A stretch of DNA of 37,302 nt, from contig NZ_BAIO01000004.1 in NCBI RefSeq assembly GCF_000613305.1, positions 1 through 37,302 of the forward strand. Direction: 5' to 3'. Below are positions 8,694 to 17,600 of this stretch, one piece after another (the stretch's first letter is position 1; each line of letters begins with the position of its first letter). Origin of the DNA: Komagataeibacter kakiaceti JCM 25156. Its GTDB lineage: Bacteria; Pseudomonadota; Alphaproteobacteria; Acetobacterales; Acetobacteraceae. Position numbers and translations under genes: made by a program. A model generated the notes under the pieces. It was given only the letters and a program-made list of their open reading frames with translations, made no database searches and was not told the DNA's origin.

Positions 8694-9926
8694 TCAGATC
8701 GTTAGCGCGATCCCGATCTGATCGTTTATGAAGGCGGCTTCATAATGACGCGCCATCGCCCCGGAAACACCAACCTCTCGCAGAACAGGCCTCCACTCAT
8801 CCGAAATTCGCCGCGCTGTCACGCGGATCATCTGCCGGGCCTCAGCAGGGGTAATTTCGAAGAATTCACACGCCTCCAGTGCCAGACGGATGGACCGATC
8901 ATGCGGACCGCCCTCCAGTATCGCCGTTTCCAGATGCGGGTTACGGTCGGGTGCTGGATTCACATCGAAAACGGGGGATAACCGCCAGTGTCCAGCGCCC
9001 ACATAGAGAAATCCGTGATTTTTCAGATGATCGTCCTTATTTGACACGAGAATAGTATAAACCAGACGCAGGAAGAGTTCGCGGAACTCTGCCTGGGGAT
9101 CGGCGGCATAGGTCCGGATAAAATCGACAATCTCCGTATAGGAACCCAGTTCCGTTCCGGTTTTCCCCAGAGCAGTCCTCGCCGAAATATAAGGAATCCG
9201 GCCAGCCCCACGCCGATCAAACCGCTGGATCAGAGCCACAGGAAACGGCGTTTCAGCCAGTTCCAGCCTGACCTCTGGCGTCCGGATTCCGCATGCTCTT
9301 GCCAGACGAAGCGTGGCAACTTCAATACGTTCTATTGGCCACTGGTCGTGAACCGAGGTAAATTTTGCAAGCCAGAGCACATCGCCGTCCCGAACATTGG
9401 CCTTCGGTCGCGCCCCACCCGAACCACCTGCACCAGCGAGCGCCTGCATATCCCTTTCGGATATGTCCTTGCCCTGTTCATATGCCCGCGCGATAGCCGT
9501 AATAGCGGCAAGATCGACCAGACGCGGTATGATGTCATCGGCGCCGCCACGAATGATTTCTCCGTTATCATCGGCGAAACGAAGCGCACCCTGCCGACAT
9601 ACGTCATCCGACAGTGTGAGATATTCAAACTCGGAAAGCCCATTACCGTAGGCACGCTCGAGAAGCCTGCGCCCCCAACTGTCGGGCGCAGCATCAGCAA
9701 AGACACCCGCAAGGGCATCGCGCACGTTCCTTGGCTGGCCAGCCGCATGAAACGGCCCAGAGCCAAGGGGAAAGGTTGGCTGGATGGCAAAGGCCCGAGA
9801 ATTCTCGACCCAGGCCGGATCATAAGTGAAGGTCGAAAACTGCCGTGGACCTGCCTGCGTAAAACGCAGTTGACCCACGGGAGTCAGGCTGTCGCCAAGA
9901 ACGACATGGGCGCTGAAATCAGGCAT
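8694..9926 (-). CDS. hipA: HipA-family serine/threonine kinase toxin
   Basis: A 410-residue HipA-type protein. It has an N-terminal couple-HipA region (residues ~1-100), a glycine-serine loop GAGGSGGARPK near residue 165 that carries the usual autophosphorylated serine, a substrate-facing RFDRRG, and the catalytic SNKDDHLKNHGF followed by the metal-binding SPVFDVNP. HipA kinases phosphorylate aminoacyl-tRNA synthetases and cause growth arrest when free of HipB. The ATG at 9926 overlaps the stop of hipB (ATGA), so the two are co-translated. The operon faces against the flanking T4SS genes and is inserted between dotO and the dotD operon. Confidence 0.9.
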   Translation of the reverse strand: MPDFSAHVVLGDSLTPVGQLRFTQAGPRQFSTFTYDPAWVENSRAFAIQPTFPLGSGPFHAAGQPRNVRDALAGVFADAAPDSWGRRLLERAYGNGLSEFEYLTLSDDVCRQGALRFADDNGEIIRGGADDIIPRLVDLAAITAIARAYEQGKDISERDMQALAGAGGSGGARPKANVRDGDVLWLAKFTSVHDQWPIERIEVATLRLARACGIRTPEVRLELAETPFPVALIQRFDRRGAGRIPYISARTALGKTGTELGSYTEIVDFIRTYAADPQAEFRELFLRLVYTILVSNKDDHLKNHGFLYVGAGHWRLSPVFDVNPAPDRNPHLETAILEGGPHDRSIRLALEACEFFEITPAEARQMIRVTARRISDEWRPVLREVGVSGAMARHYEAAFINDQIGIALTI

Positions 9927-10303
9927 CAGAACGAAGCACCATCCATATCAATAATATCCGCTCCCCCATGCGTGGCCTTATCCTTATCCTGCTGCCTGCG
10001 TAACGTGGTCGCAGAAGACCGGCCTCGACGAGGCTGACGTTCAGCAGCCAACGCCAGTCCCAGATCATCCTTGCGGATATCAATCAGGTCGGCCAACCGG
10101 TCCAGAAGACCAAGCACGACAAGCACGTCAGCCAGAGTGCCGATCCCCACACCCGGGTCTCCCTTTTCCAGGCGCGCGATGGAACTTGCTGACGTGCCGG
10201 CACGAGCGGCTAGGTCGGCTATCGCTATGCCGCGCCGCAGGCGCGCGCCACGAAGGTCACGCCCCAGTCGTTCAAGAGCCGCGCGGGATTTTGGTGAGCC
10301 CAT
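9926..10303 (-). CDS. hipB: HipB-type XRE antitoxin
   Basis: An XRE helix-turn-helix protein (LGRDLRGARLRRGIAIADLAARAGTSASSIARLEKG at about residues 14-50) followed by a basic, flexible tail. It partners the HipA product directly downstream, with which it overlaps by four bases. The ATG at 10303 is taken as start; an in-frame GTG at 10312 would add three residues. HipB neutralises HipA and represses the operon; the A/T-rich DNA just upstream (10310-10350) presumably carries promoter and operator, though I find no clean palindrome. Confidence 0.85.
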   Translation of the reverse strand: MGSPKSRAALERLGRDLRGARLRRGIAIADLAARAGTSASSIARLEKGDPGVGIGTLADVLVVLGLLDRLADLIDIRKDDLGLALAAERQPRRGRSSATTLRRQQDKDKATHGGADIIDMDGASF

Positions 10304-10511
10304 TACTATCACTCATATTTGACCGATAATGTGCCTTATACAATCATATATGGAATTCTGCAAACTCCAGCCTCTGCCCTTCACAACACGTTCCTGGCAG
10401 GAACTGGCACGTCGCGTAGAAAACGCTGGGCAGACCGCCTGATTTCCAGAGGCAGTTTCTGGTCGCAGGGCGATCATCGCCCTATAAGCCTATTTTCTCC
10501 ACCTTGAGGTC
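10304..10511. promoter_or_regulatory. Divergent promoter region, hipB/aminotransferase
   Basis: The A/T-rich stretch 10310-10355 lies directly upstream of hipB on the - strand and is the likely autoregulated hipBA promoter; GAGG at about 10505 serves the aminotransferase. No clear palindromic operator is visible. Confidence 0.35.
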
Positions 10512-11675
10512 ATGATGCCTGTGCCGCCAATCGATCCCTTCCACGCGCTGTCCAACAGCGCACTGGCGCATGAACTGGCCGCACAGGGGCGCAGCATCAT
10601 TCATATGGAATTTGGCCAGCCTTCCACCGGCGCGCCAGGCGCGGCGATCGAACGCGCCCAGCACGTGCTGGCGACCGACCCCATGGGCTATTGGGAAAGC
10701 CAGCCCCTGAAGGAACGGATTGCCCTGCACTATGACGAAACATATGGCGTTTCGCTCCAGCCTGAACAGATTATCCTGACCTGTGGCGCATCACCCGCGC
10801 TGGTTCTGGCGCTCATGACCAGTTTTGTGCCCGGCGCGCGTGTGGCCATGGCGCGACCGGGCTATGTGGCCTACCGCAATGTGGTACGCTCACTCCATAT
10901 GGAACCGGTTGAAATTCCGTGTGGGGAAAAAGAACGCTTCCAGTTGACCCCCCATGCCATTGCAGAGCTTGATCCCGCTCCCGACGGGCTGATCCTGGCC
11001 AGTCCGGCCAACCCCACCGGTACCATCCTGTCTGCAAATGAAATACGGCGCATTGTTGACGTCTGTCGCGCGCACGGGATCTGCATCATATCGGATGAAA
11101 TCTATCACGGCCTGAGTTTTGGCGAACGCGCGCACAGTATTCTGGAATATGATCCCGATGCGCTGGTGGTAAACAGTTTTTCCAAATACTTCAGCATGGC
11201 GCCGTGGCGGCTGGGATGGCTGGTTGTCCCGCCAGCAAAGGTGGAAGCCGCCCGCGCGCGGATGGGTAACCTGTTCCTGCCGCCCGCCGCCCTCAGCCAG
11301 CACGCGGCCCTTGCCGCCTTCGATTGCCGCGATGAGCTTGAAGGGCATATGGAAACCTACCGGCGCAATCGTGACCTGCTGCTGCGTGCCCTGCCCGAAA
11401 TGGGGCTGCGCCATATCGCGCCACCAGATGGAGCGTTCTATATCTATGCCGATATCCGGCACCTGACGGATGACAGCATGGCGTTTTGCAAGCGCCTGTT
11501 GCTGGATACGGGTGTTACGACAGCACCGGGCATTGATTTCGACCCCATAGACGGGAAATACTTCATCCGTTTCAGCTTTGCGGTCGCAACGGACCAGATT
11601 GAAGAAGCCATCCGCCGCATGGTCCCATGGTTTCGTCACCAGAAGGACCGCTTACCCGTCAATGCAGTGACTTAA
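10512..11675 (+). CDS. PLP-dependent class I/II aminotransferase
   Basis: A 387-residue fold-type I aminotransferase. Visible hallmarks: SPANPTGT around residue 168, SDEIYHG around residue 195, the Schiff-base lysine in NSFSKYF (Lys225) and the C-terminal arginine in YFIRFSFA. Length and motifs fit the aspartate/aromatic aminotransferase superfamily; the amino donor and acceptor cannot be set from sequence. The ATG at 10512 is used (GAGG six bases upstream, second ATG at 10515). It is metabolic cargo in a transfer region, between hipBA and a broken lipoprotein gene, and no neighbour suggests a pathway. Confidence 0.9.
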   Translation: MMPVPPIDPFHALSNSALAHELAAQGRSIIHMEFGQPSTGAPGAAIERAQHVLATDPMGYWESQPLKERIALHYDETYGVSLQPEQIILTCGASPALVLALMTSFVPGARVAMARPGYVAYRNVVRSLHMEPVEIPCGEKERFQLTPHAIAELDPAPDGLILASPANPTGTILSANEIRRIVDVCRAHGICIISDEIYHGLSFGERAHSILEYDPDALVVNSFSKYFSMAPWRLGWLVVPPAKVEAARARMGNLFLPPAALSQHAALAAFDCRDELEGHMETYRRNRDLLLRALPEMGLRHIAPPDGAFYIYADIRHLTDDSMAFCKRLLLDTGVTTAPGIDFDPIDGKYFIRFSFAVATDQIEEAIRRMVPWFRHQKDRLPVNAVT

Positions 11676-11885
11676 AGGGGGATATACGTCTGGAGCGCGT
11701 ATGGCTGTGTTTCTGATCAGGAGACATGCGAATACGCACTTACCATGACCCACTACTACGGACCATGCAGGGGGTTTCTTCCAACTTAAGTTCTGCGGCA
11801 CACGTCTTCATTATAGTCAGCCCCTGCTGCATGCCTTACCCAGATCAATACATTCATACCGAACCATTACCTGCCTGCGATATTA
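11676..11885. other. Gap after the aminotransferase
   Basis: No ORF longer than a few dozen codons looks real, and no terminator with a T-run is evident. The aminotransferase and the lipoprotein gene converge on this stretch. Confidence 0.3.
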
Positions 11886-12273
11886 CTACCTCAAGCCACT
11901 GCTGGAGCTGAAATGCGAGGTGGCAAAACTATGCTTCAGCACGATCCCGTTACTCAACACAACAGTCAGCATCTTGCTTTTGTTATTTGATCTTTCTCCA
12001 CGCATGCCAAGTCCGACTACGTCCTGCGCTATTGAAAGACCATCCTCTGCCGGACGTAAAACTATAAATCCAGACCTCATAACCATCTTCATAGGTTTTC
12101 TGCCCCGGTTCACCGTAAATCTGACGCACCTGGGATGAAGTTGTCACACCATCATGAATATTCTGATCAACTTCCGCGATGGTTGTTTTTTTTATGGAAG
12201 CATCACCCGTGGACGAACAGGCACTCGTGCCTGCAATGATCGCCATCACGATGGCCGTTCTGATGATCTTCAT
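11886..12273 (-). pseudogene. Small outer-membrane lipoprotein-like gene, frameshifted
   Basis: The start (MKIIRTAIVMAIIAGTSAC) is a lipoprotein signal peptide with the lipobox cysteine. The body has VTTSSQVRQIYGEPGQKTYEDGYEVWIYSF, resembling small SmpA/BamE-like lipoproteins (a 'sxvrxxfGxP' turn followed by W-Y-Y strands). After about 12050 the reading continues in another frame (AEDGLSIAQDVVGLG ... SKMLTVVLSNGIVLKHSF), which is the expected C-terminal strand pair. Removing one base, or adding two, near the GCCGG at 12049-12053 joins them into ~128 residues. This break has the opposite sense to the others in the window, so it is a better candidate for real decay. Function unknown; cargo. Confidence 0.6.
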
Positions 12274-12599
12274 CCTGCACTCTACCCTCTCGGCTACATA
12301 TCATCGACATACCTCATTGTGTCCCATCGATACAGATTGTTCAGCGCACATCAAATGCTTGGTAGGACTGTCAGCAACATGAATGGCTGCCGGTGATCCC
12401 CTCACGTTCAGAGCCAAAAACAGAAAAGGGTTGCTCCTGTCCCACGCAATTCTGCGCGTCAATCCGGCGACAGCATACCCCAAAAGAGGACACGAATCCG
12501 CTCTCGGGGCCTGCATGAAATAAAAAGCAACGCAGCCAATTTTTGCTGCAGCAGTCGCAAGATGATCTTCGAAGCTTCTTCCGTTATCCGGAGAAGCTC
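12274..12599. other. Intergenic region between lipoprotein gene and dotD
   Basis: A divergent intergenic region of about 326 bases. It should contain the promoter of the long dotD-to-DUF1173 operon, but I see no clean -35/-10 pair, repeat or hairpin. CCGGAGAAG at about 12589-12597 serves as the dotD ribosome-binding site. Confidence 0.35.
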
Positions 12600-13058
12600 A
12601 TGAAACATTCTCTGCTCATTTTTCTTTTGCCCATGGCGCTCAACGCCTGTGCGCAGAGCCTGTCGTCACCTTCTCCCATTGCGACGACCGGCATGGCCAA
12701 TCCTGAACTGGCCTTGCAGCGGTCAATAGCAGAGACCACGACTGATCTTCGGGAACTTGGCAGCATCCGCCCGTCTCCGGTCGTGGCATCTGCCAACCAA
12801 CCCCCGCTCCCCGATGACCTGACCCGCCGGATCTGGTTCGTGTGGGACGGCCCGCTGGGCAAGGCCGTCGCAAAACTCGGCCAGGAGATTGGCTATAGCG
12901 TGACTGTCACCGGCCATCCCCGAGCAATGCGCGTCGCGACCAACAGCGTTGCTGCCGTGGTGGATATCCTTCGGACATTGGGCGATCAGGCCGGAGATCA
13001 GGCCATGGTCTCGGTAGACCCGCTTCACCACGCGATAACGGTGGCCTGGCATGCGTAA
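12600..13058 (+). CDS. dotD: DotD (TraH)-like outer-membrane lipoprotein
   Basis: The ATG at 12600 gives a lipoprotein signal peptide ending in LNAC (cysteine ~residue 13 of the exported form's signal), preceded by a good ribosome-binding site. After a linker, residues ~78-152 form a small alpha/beta domain (IWFVWDGPLGKAVAKLGQEI ... VVDILRTLGDQ) like the secretin N-domain fold known for DotD. DotD with DotC and DotH forms the outer-membrane core of type IVB systems. It is first in the right-hand operon and overlaps dotC by eight bases, the same order as IncI traH-traI-traJ. Confidence 0.8.
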   Translation: MKHSLLIFLLPMALNACAQSLSSPSPIATTGMANPELALQRSIAETTTDLRELGSIRPSPVVASANQPPLPDDLTRRIWFVWDGPLGKAVAKLGQEIGYSVTVTGHPRAMRVATNSVAAVVDILRTLGDQAGDQAMVSVDPLHHAITVAWHA

Positions 13059-14091
13059 GATGACGCTCTTTCTATCTTCGGCCATCGTCGTGACGGCCGC
13101 AGGCAGCCCGACCCATGCGGCTTCTGTCTCCACGGGGAAGGTTGTCATTGAGGAGGGGCAGCACGTCCGGCTACCGACATCGTCTCCATCCCCGCCATCG
13201 GCCCGCAGCGGCACATTGGTCCCGGAGCCACAGCCGCCCCAGCCGGGTGCGGATCAGGTGGACGAGGCTGACCCCGCCCTTGCCAATCCCATCAATAAAC
13301 CGGTGACAGGGGCCTCAACGCTCGACGAGGTAGTCGGCGGCGAAGCGCCTTCCTCTCTTGAGGCCCTTCAGAACACCCGCCCCAATGACGAGCCAGGCGA
13401 TGACCTGAAACCCGGCCGAAGCACCCAGCTTCGGGAAGCCGCGCATATTTACGGCGCGCAGGGCGGTCTGGCCGCCCGGGCATTCGCCATCAACGAGATG
13501 CTGCGGCGCCATGAGGAGACACTCGACGCCACTTATGATTTCCGATCGATCGTGCTTCCGATCGGGAGTGGCCAGACCCTCATGCAGCCCCCGATCGTCA
13601 CCGAGGCACAGATGGCCTTTGCGCTCAATGACACCGGCCAGGTGGCGCACGAGACAGAATGTGTTTTCGAGATCACCCGGGAGGCACAACTGACATCCGC
13701 GCCCCCGGACTGGCGCACGTATCTCGTCCGGACATGGGGCAAACCGCATCACCCGGTAGCGGCGGCCCTGCCTCGCACAAAGGCGGAAGTGTCACACTGG
13801 AACCAGTGGGTGGCCGAAGGCTGGGCAGACGGAGAGAAGCAGGCAACCGAGATCTTCCTCTCCGATCTGTCGCGCCTGCAGCGCGACATTACCGGCATGG
13901 CCCGCTACCGGGTGCTGCTGAACGCCGGGCGCGTCGAAGAACCGCGCGTCGTGTTCGAGCACCAGGATGCCGTGGGAGGAGGAGACACCCTCCACCTCAA
14001 TGACCGCACGATCCGGATCGCGAGCCAGCCGGGGCTTCAGGGCCACGTCCGGCGCGGAAGCGATTACGGTTATCCGGAGCATTGCCGATGA
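13051..14091 (+). CDS. dotC: DotC (TraI)-like outer-membrane core protein
   Basis: A 346-residue exported protein. The N-terminus (MRKMTLFLSSAIVVTAAGSPTHAAS) is a type I signal peptide with no lipobox cysteine, unlike Legionella DotC, which is a lipoprotein. A ~100-residue proline/acid-rich linker follows. The conserved part starts near residue 125 (LREAAHIYGAQGGLAARAFAI), with the characteristic WRTYLVRTWGKP, WNQWVAEGWADGEKQA and FLSDLSRLQRDITGMARYR segments, which mark the DotC/TraI family. DotC partners DotD in placing the DotH secretin-like ring. It overlaps dotD upstream and dotB downstream (ATGA). Confidence 0.85.
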   Translation: MRKMTLFLSSAIVVTAAGSPTHAASVSTGKVVIEEGQHVRLPTSSPSPPSARSGTLVPEPQPPQPGADQVDEADPALANPINKPVTGASTLDEVVGGEAPSSLEALQNTRPNDEPGDDLKPGRSTQLREAAHIYGAQGGLAARAFAINEMLRRHEETLDATYDFRSIVLPIGSGQTLMQPPIVTEAQMAFALNDTGQVAHETECVFEITREAQLTSAPPDWRTYLVRTWGKPHHPVAAALPRTKAEVSHWNQWVAEGWADGEKQATEIFLSDLSRLQRDITGMARYRVLLNAGRVEEPRVVFEHQDAVGGGDTLHLNDRTIRIASQPGLQGHVRRGSDYGYPEHCR

Positions 14092-15251
14092 ATATCACCA
14101 TCCCCGTCACGACCGACGAACGCTGGCCGGATGAAGGCAGGAAAGCGTTTGCCTGGGTCGAGGAGCGACGGCGTAACGCGCCAGGGCTGGACTCCCTCCT
14201 TCGCTGGGCGCATGGCCTCGGCGCCTCGCGCATCGACATCAAGACCGGCCATCCGGTCACGATCAAAGTGCACGGCGTGATCCGCTACGCCACATGCAAA
14301 GCGACGGACTCCCTTGCGCTGGCGGATATCGTCGGCCATGTCTATGCCTCTGACGGGATGGCCATGCTTGGTGTCGGCCATATCCTCGATACGGCCTACA
14401 GCGTGGCACTGGACCGCAAGGTCAATCTGCGTTTCCGGATCAATCTTTCACCCATTTCGGTCAAGCGGGGCAGCGGCGTCCATATCGTCATGCGTCCGAT
14501 CCCCGCCCGCCCCGCAAGCCTTGACCAGCAGATGGTCGAACAGGAAATCCGGGACACGAACAGGCTCAAAAGCGGCATGGTCCTGTTTGGCGGGGCAACC
14601 GGTTCCGGAAAGACCACGTTGCAATTCGGGCTTGCCATCGAAAAACTCATGGACCCGACCGTATATTGCGACATGGCAACCGGCGAGGAGCCCATCGAGT
14701 TCCTGCTGGACGACCTGCGACCGCCTTCAGGCTCGCGGATCAGCCAGACGGAGATCCGCCCCCCCACCCTGACTTTTCCCACATTCACCCGCAGCCTGAC
14801 ACGCCGCGAGATGAGCGATGGCATCATCACGGAATGTCGGGACGGCGAGACCATGAATGCAGCCATCAATATCGCCATGATGGGCGGTATCCTGGGCACG
14901 ACGCTGCATGCAGACAGCGTCTCCCTCATGATCCAGCGCGCGATCGCGCTCTGTCCCCCCTCGGAACGTGACAACCTGGTCTCGGCCCTCGCTCAGGCGC
15001 TCCGGTTCTGCATCAACCAGCGCCTTGTGCCCCGCAAGGGCGGCGGGCGTGTTGCGATCCGCGAATTCCTCACCTTCGATCGTGATCTGCGCCGCAAGCT
15101 GACCCGGACCGAGCCAACAGACTGGCCGGACGTCGTGGCCGACGCAGTCGAGGCGCAGGGCCAGTCTTTCGGAAAGGCCATCCGCAAACTGCTTGATGCC
15201 GATCTGATCACCGAAGACACCGCTCTGGCGGAAGAAAGGAGAGACGCGTGA
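14088..15251 (+). CDS. dotB: DotB (TraJ)-like T4SS hexameric ATPase
   Basis: A 387-residue PilT/VirB11-type secretion ATPase. The ATG at 14088 overlaps the dotC stop. Visible: N-terminal domain with the DIKTGHPVTIKVHG strand, Walker A GGATGSGKTT (about 14590-14620), the conserved TGEEPIEFLL aspartate/histidine-box region, the ECRDGETMNAAI Walker B region and TTLHADS near residue 275, all in the usual order. DotB is the cytoplasmic AAA-type motor recruited to the DotO base of the type IVB machine. The length matches Legionella DotB (about 377) and the frame is intact. icmT starts on its stop codon (TGATG). Confidence 0.92.
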   Translation: MNITIPVTTDERWPDEGRKAFAWVEERRRNAPGLDSLLRWAHGLGASRIDIKTGHPVTIKVHGVIRYATCKATDSLALADIVGHVYASDGMAMLGVGHILDTAYSVALDRKVNLRFRINLSPISVKRGSGVHIVMRPIPARPASLDQQMVEQEIRDTNRLKSGMVLFGGATGSGKTTLQFGLAIEKLMDPTVYCDMATGEEPIEFLLDDLRPPSGSRISQTEIRPPTLTFPTFTRSLTRREMSDGIITECRDGETMNAAINIAMMGGILGTTLHADSVSLMIQRAIALCPPSERDNLVSALAQALRFCINQRLVPRKGGGRVAIREFLTFDRDLRRKLTRTEPTDWPDVVADAVEAQGQSFGKAIRKLLDADLITEDTALAEERRDA

Positions 15252-15498
15252 TGTGGCGTGCAACGGCCTATCCTGTCCGGGTTTTCATTCTCGATGCCCG
15301 CAGTTGCTTTCCCATTCTCATCTCCGTGACACACTGGAGCCTCACCACCCTGCTGATCGGGATCTTCGGCGTGGTGTTTTTCGGGACGATCTCGTTTTTC
15401 GGGCTGACGCTGCGGCCGCGATACGCTCCATCCGACGCTTTCTCATCGGGCCGGTCCGCACCGCCCTGCCGACATGGCAAAGGAGGCGGTTCTCATGA
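15251..15498 (+). CDS. icmT: IcmT (TraK)-like small membrane protein, one apparent frameshift
   Basis: ATG at 15251, overlapping the dotB stop. The first part (WRATAYPVRVFILDARSCFP, then a hydrophobic hairpin to about 15405) is the IcmT/TraK signature of aromatic N-terminus, LDAR motif and two membrane segments. The proper C-terminus (AAIRSIRRFLIGPVRTALP...RRRFS) lies in the next frame and stops at 15498, which is also the start of the next gene. One missing base near 15408-15416 explains this and gives 82 residues, against about 86 in Legionella. Read literally, the first frame runs on to 15568 with an unnatural tail. Confidence 0.75.
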
Positions 15499-15917
15499 GC
15501 GCGATCGATCTGGCGGCGATCAGTGCCGCGCAGACACGGCTTCTGGCCAAAATCGGCAAGCCGATTGAACTGCTGGACCCTGGGACCGGAAAAAGGGTGG
15601 TCGTACCACCGGCTGACGCGGCACACCCCGAAGCCTATCTGCCGGTTTTCCTGATCAGTGCCGAAGCCCTGTGGCTGGAACTGACAGGGACGGGCTTTGC
15701 CCTTGATGTCAGCAGGACGCCCGACAGCGCGCTCGGCTATGCCGTACGCAAGGTACGCGCCGGTTCATTTACGGTCGTGATGTTATGTCTGATCGATGTC
15801 ACGATGAGGCTTGCGGAGATGGACGACGCGCTGGTCCTCAATCATCTGATCGACTTCTGGGGCGAAGCCCATGGCCGGATCGCTGATGTCGCGCCGACCT
15901 TGCAGGGGGCGACATGA
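15495..15917 (+). CDS. Unknown 140-aa protein of the T4SS operon
   Basis: ATG at 15495, preceded by the strong AAAGGAGG at 15479-15486 and overlapping the icmT stop. The product is a soluble, mixed alpha/beta protein (MSAIDLAAISAAQTRLLAK ... VFLISAEALWLELTGTG ... CLIDVTMRLAEMDDALVL) with no signal peptide or membrane span. I recognise no family. Its place between icmT and the lytic transglycosylase, with four-base overlaps at both ends, implies a dedicated role in the apparatus, perhaps as chaperone or adaptor (inference). Confidence 0.75.
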   Translation: MSAIDLAAISAAQTRLLAKIGKPIELLDPGTGKRVVVPPADAAHPEAYLPVFLISAEALWLELTGTGFALDVSRTPDSALGYAVRKVRAGSFTVVMLCLIDVTMRLAEMDDALVLNHLIDFWGEAHGRIADVAPTLQGAT

Positions 15918-16423
15918 TCCCCCGCCTCGCTCTGGCGGCACTCGGGACGTTTCCCCTTTTTGCCGCCAGCACGACCGCCCGCGCCACGAGCGTCGAAGAA
16001 AATGGCCGCCAGATTGCGGCCTGTCTGGAGGCTGCGGCAAAAATCTCCGGCGTGCCCCGTGGCGTGCTGCTCGTCCTCCTCTATGTCGAGGCCGGCCGTC
16101 CCGGAATGGTCAGCCCGAACAGTAACGGCACGGCGGATCTCGGGCCGATGCAGGTCAACACGACATGGGTCGATCGCATCGCGAGGCGATGGCACAGCAC
16201 GCCCGCGCAAACATATGCAGCGCTGCGCGACAGTTCGTGCGCCAATATCGAGGCAGGCGCCTGGATCCTTGGTCAGGCGATGGACGAAGCACACGGCGAC
16301 CTCTGGCAGGCCGTAGCATTCTATCACTCTCATACCCCACGCCATGGCAACGCCTATCTCCGGCGTTTCTACGACATCGCCCTCACGATGATGGCCAGAA
16401 ACCGCAGGGGAGATCGCTCATGA
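15914..16423 (+). CDS. VirB1-like lytic transglycosylase
   Basis: A 169-residue exported protein: signal peptide (LALAALGTFPLFAASTTARA) and an SLT/lysozyme-like domain. The catalytic glutamate is in LLYVEAGRPG (about residue 57), followed by NGTADLGPMQVN, ANIEAGAWIL and VAFYHSHTPRHGNAYLRRF, which are the G-x-M/Q-V-N and Y-N/H-G elements of family 1 transglycosylases. It cuts peptidoglycan locally to let the apparatus through. Overlaps both neighbours by four bases. Confidence 0.88.
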   Translation: MIPRLALAALGTFPLFAASTTARATSVEENGRQIAACLEAAAKISGVPRGVLLVLLYVEAGRPGMVSPNSNGTADLGPMQVNTTWVDRIARRWHSTPAQTYAALRDSSCANIEAGAWILGQAMDEAHGDLWQAVAFYHSHTPRHGNAYLRRFYDIALTMMARNRRGDRS

Positions 16424-17600
16424 GCACGAGCCGCGTCCCATGGTCATCCAGCGATGACTATCTGCTCTTCTCCTCGATCCTCATCATCGTCGGGGTCCTC
16501 CTGTTCAGCTACATGGCCTGGGGCCTGTGGCATACGCAGATCACGGCCTTCTATCTGCGGGCCATGCTGGGGCAGATCAACCTGCTGCATACGTCTAATC
16601 CCGACCTGATGCGCCTGCAGGTCCAGTTGCAGGCCGCGCAATATCGACCGGATCTGGTGAGGGCGATCCAGCTTTATTATGGCCTTGCAATCCTGGGCAA
16701 TGCCCTGAAATGGCCGGTGGCCATCGTGATTGCCCTTCTGGGCGGGTTATGCATGTGGCGTGCTGCCCCCGGCCGATTTGCAAAAGCGCTCGATCTGGAA
16801 GGTCTGATCGCGGTCCAGGCAGAAATGTTTCCGACACTGAAAGGATTCGTCCGACGCGACTGGACAGGCTTGTAACGCCCACGGATGGTATCCCCCTGCC
16901 CGCGGACCCGGCTCTGACACGTGCCGAATGGGGCGCGCGCTTCGCTGTCGATGCACAGGGCCGCTACAGTGAAACCGGCGCGCTCGAGGCGTTCACGCGC
17001 CAGTTGGGCCGCCACTGGTCCAGCATCAACGCCGCATCCCCTGTCGAACAGGTGCTTCTCGTTGCCTTTGCGATGCACTACCTCCAGAGGCGCCGGGACG
17101 CCCTCGCCCTGCTTGGTGAACTCTCTGCCGGTCTGGCCGACGCCGGCCTTGATGGTCCGCATGGTCCGCTGGCGCCGCTCACGGTGCCAGAGTCCGTTAT
17201 GAGCAGCGCCCGCTCTGCCCTGCAGGACAAGGAAATCACAAACTGTATCGATACGGTCTGCGAGCGCAGCGGATGGAGCGTGACTGCGCTCATGACCCTG
17301 CTGCACGAAGCCCGGCGTCAGGCGGGCGTGCTCGCCCCCTCTTCATTCGCCATCGTGAAGCTCATCGACCGATCATTGTGGTACGCGCTGCACTCACTCG
17401 GCTTTCCTGCTGAGATCCCGGCCGAAGACCTTCATCCCAATCCCCGCATCGAGGCCGCCGGCGCGCGTGCGCACTGGAGCGAAGAACGACGCTACCAGCG
17501 TCCGATCTACATCCCTGCGGTTGAGAACGCACTCGCCATCCTGCGCCCGATGCCCGCAGCACAAGGATCTTCCCATGACCCGTATCATCCTCCACGCTGA
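16420..17600 (+). CDS. dotM: DotM/IcmP (TrbA)-like coupling-complex protein, one apparent frameshift
   Basis: ATG at 16420 overlaps the transglycosylase stop. The first frame encodes a membrane-anchored N-terminus (SSDDYLLFSSILIIVGVLLF and WPVAIVIALLGGLCMW) and ends prematurely at 16875. The next frame carries the cytoplasmic domain (ADPALTRAEWGARFAV ... HYLQRRRDALALLG ... ERRYQRPIYIPAVENAL) to 17600. One extra G at the GG of 16867-16868 joins them into 393 residues; Legionella DotM is about 376. DotM associates with the coupling protein DotL and helps select substrates. The placement one gene before dotL fits. Confidence 0.82.

Noticed and set aside
10319..10507. 62-codon + strand frame before the aminotransferase
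   Set aside because: No ribosome-binding site, no motif, and it covers the likely hipBA promoter.
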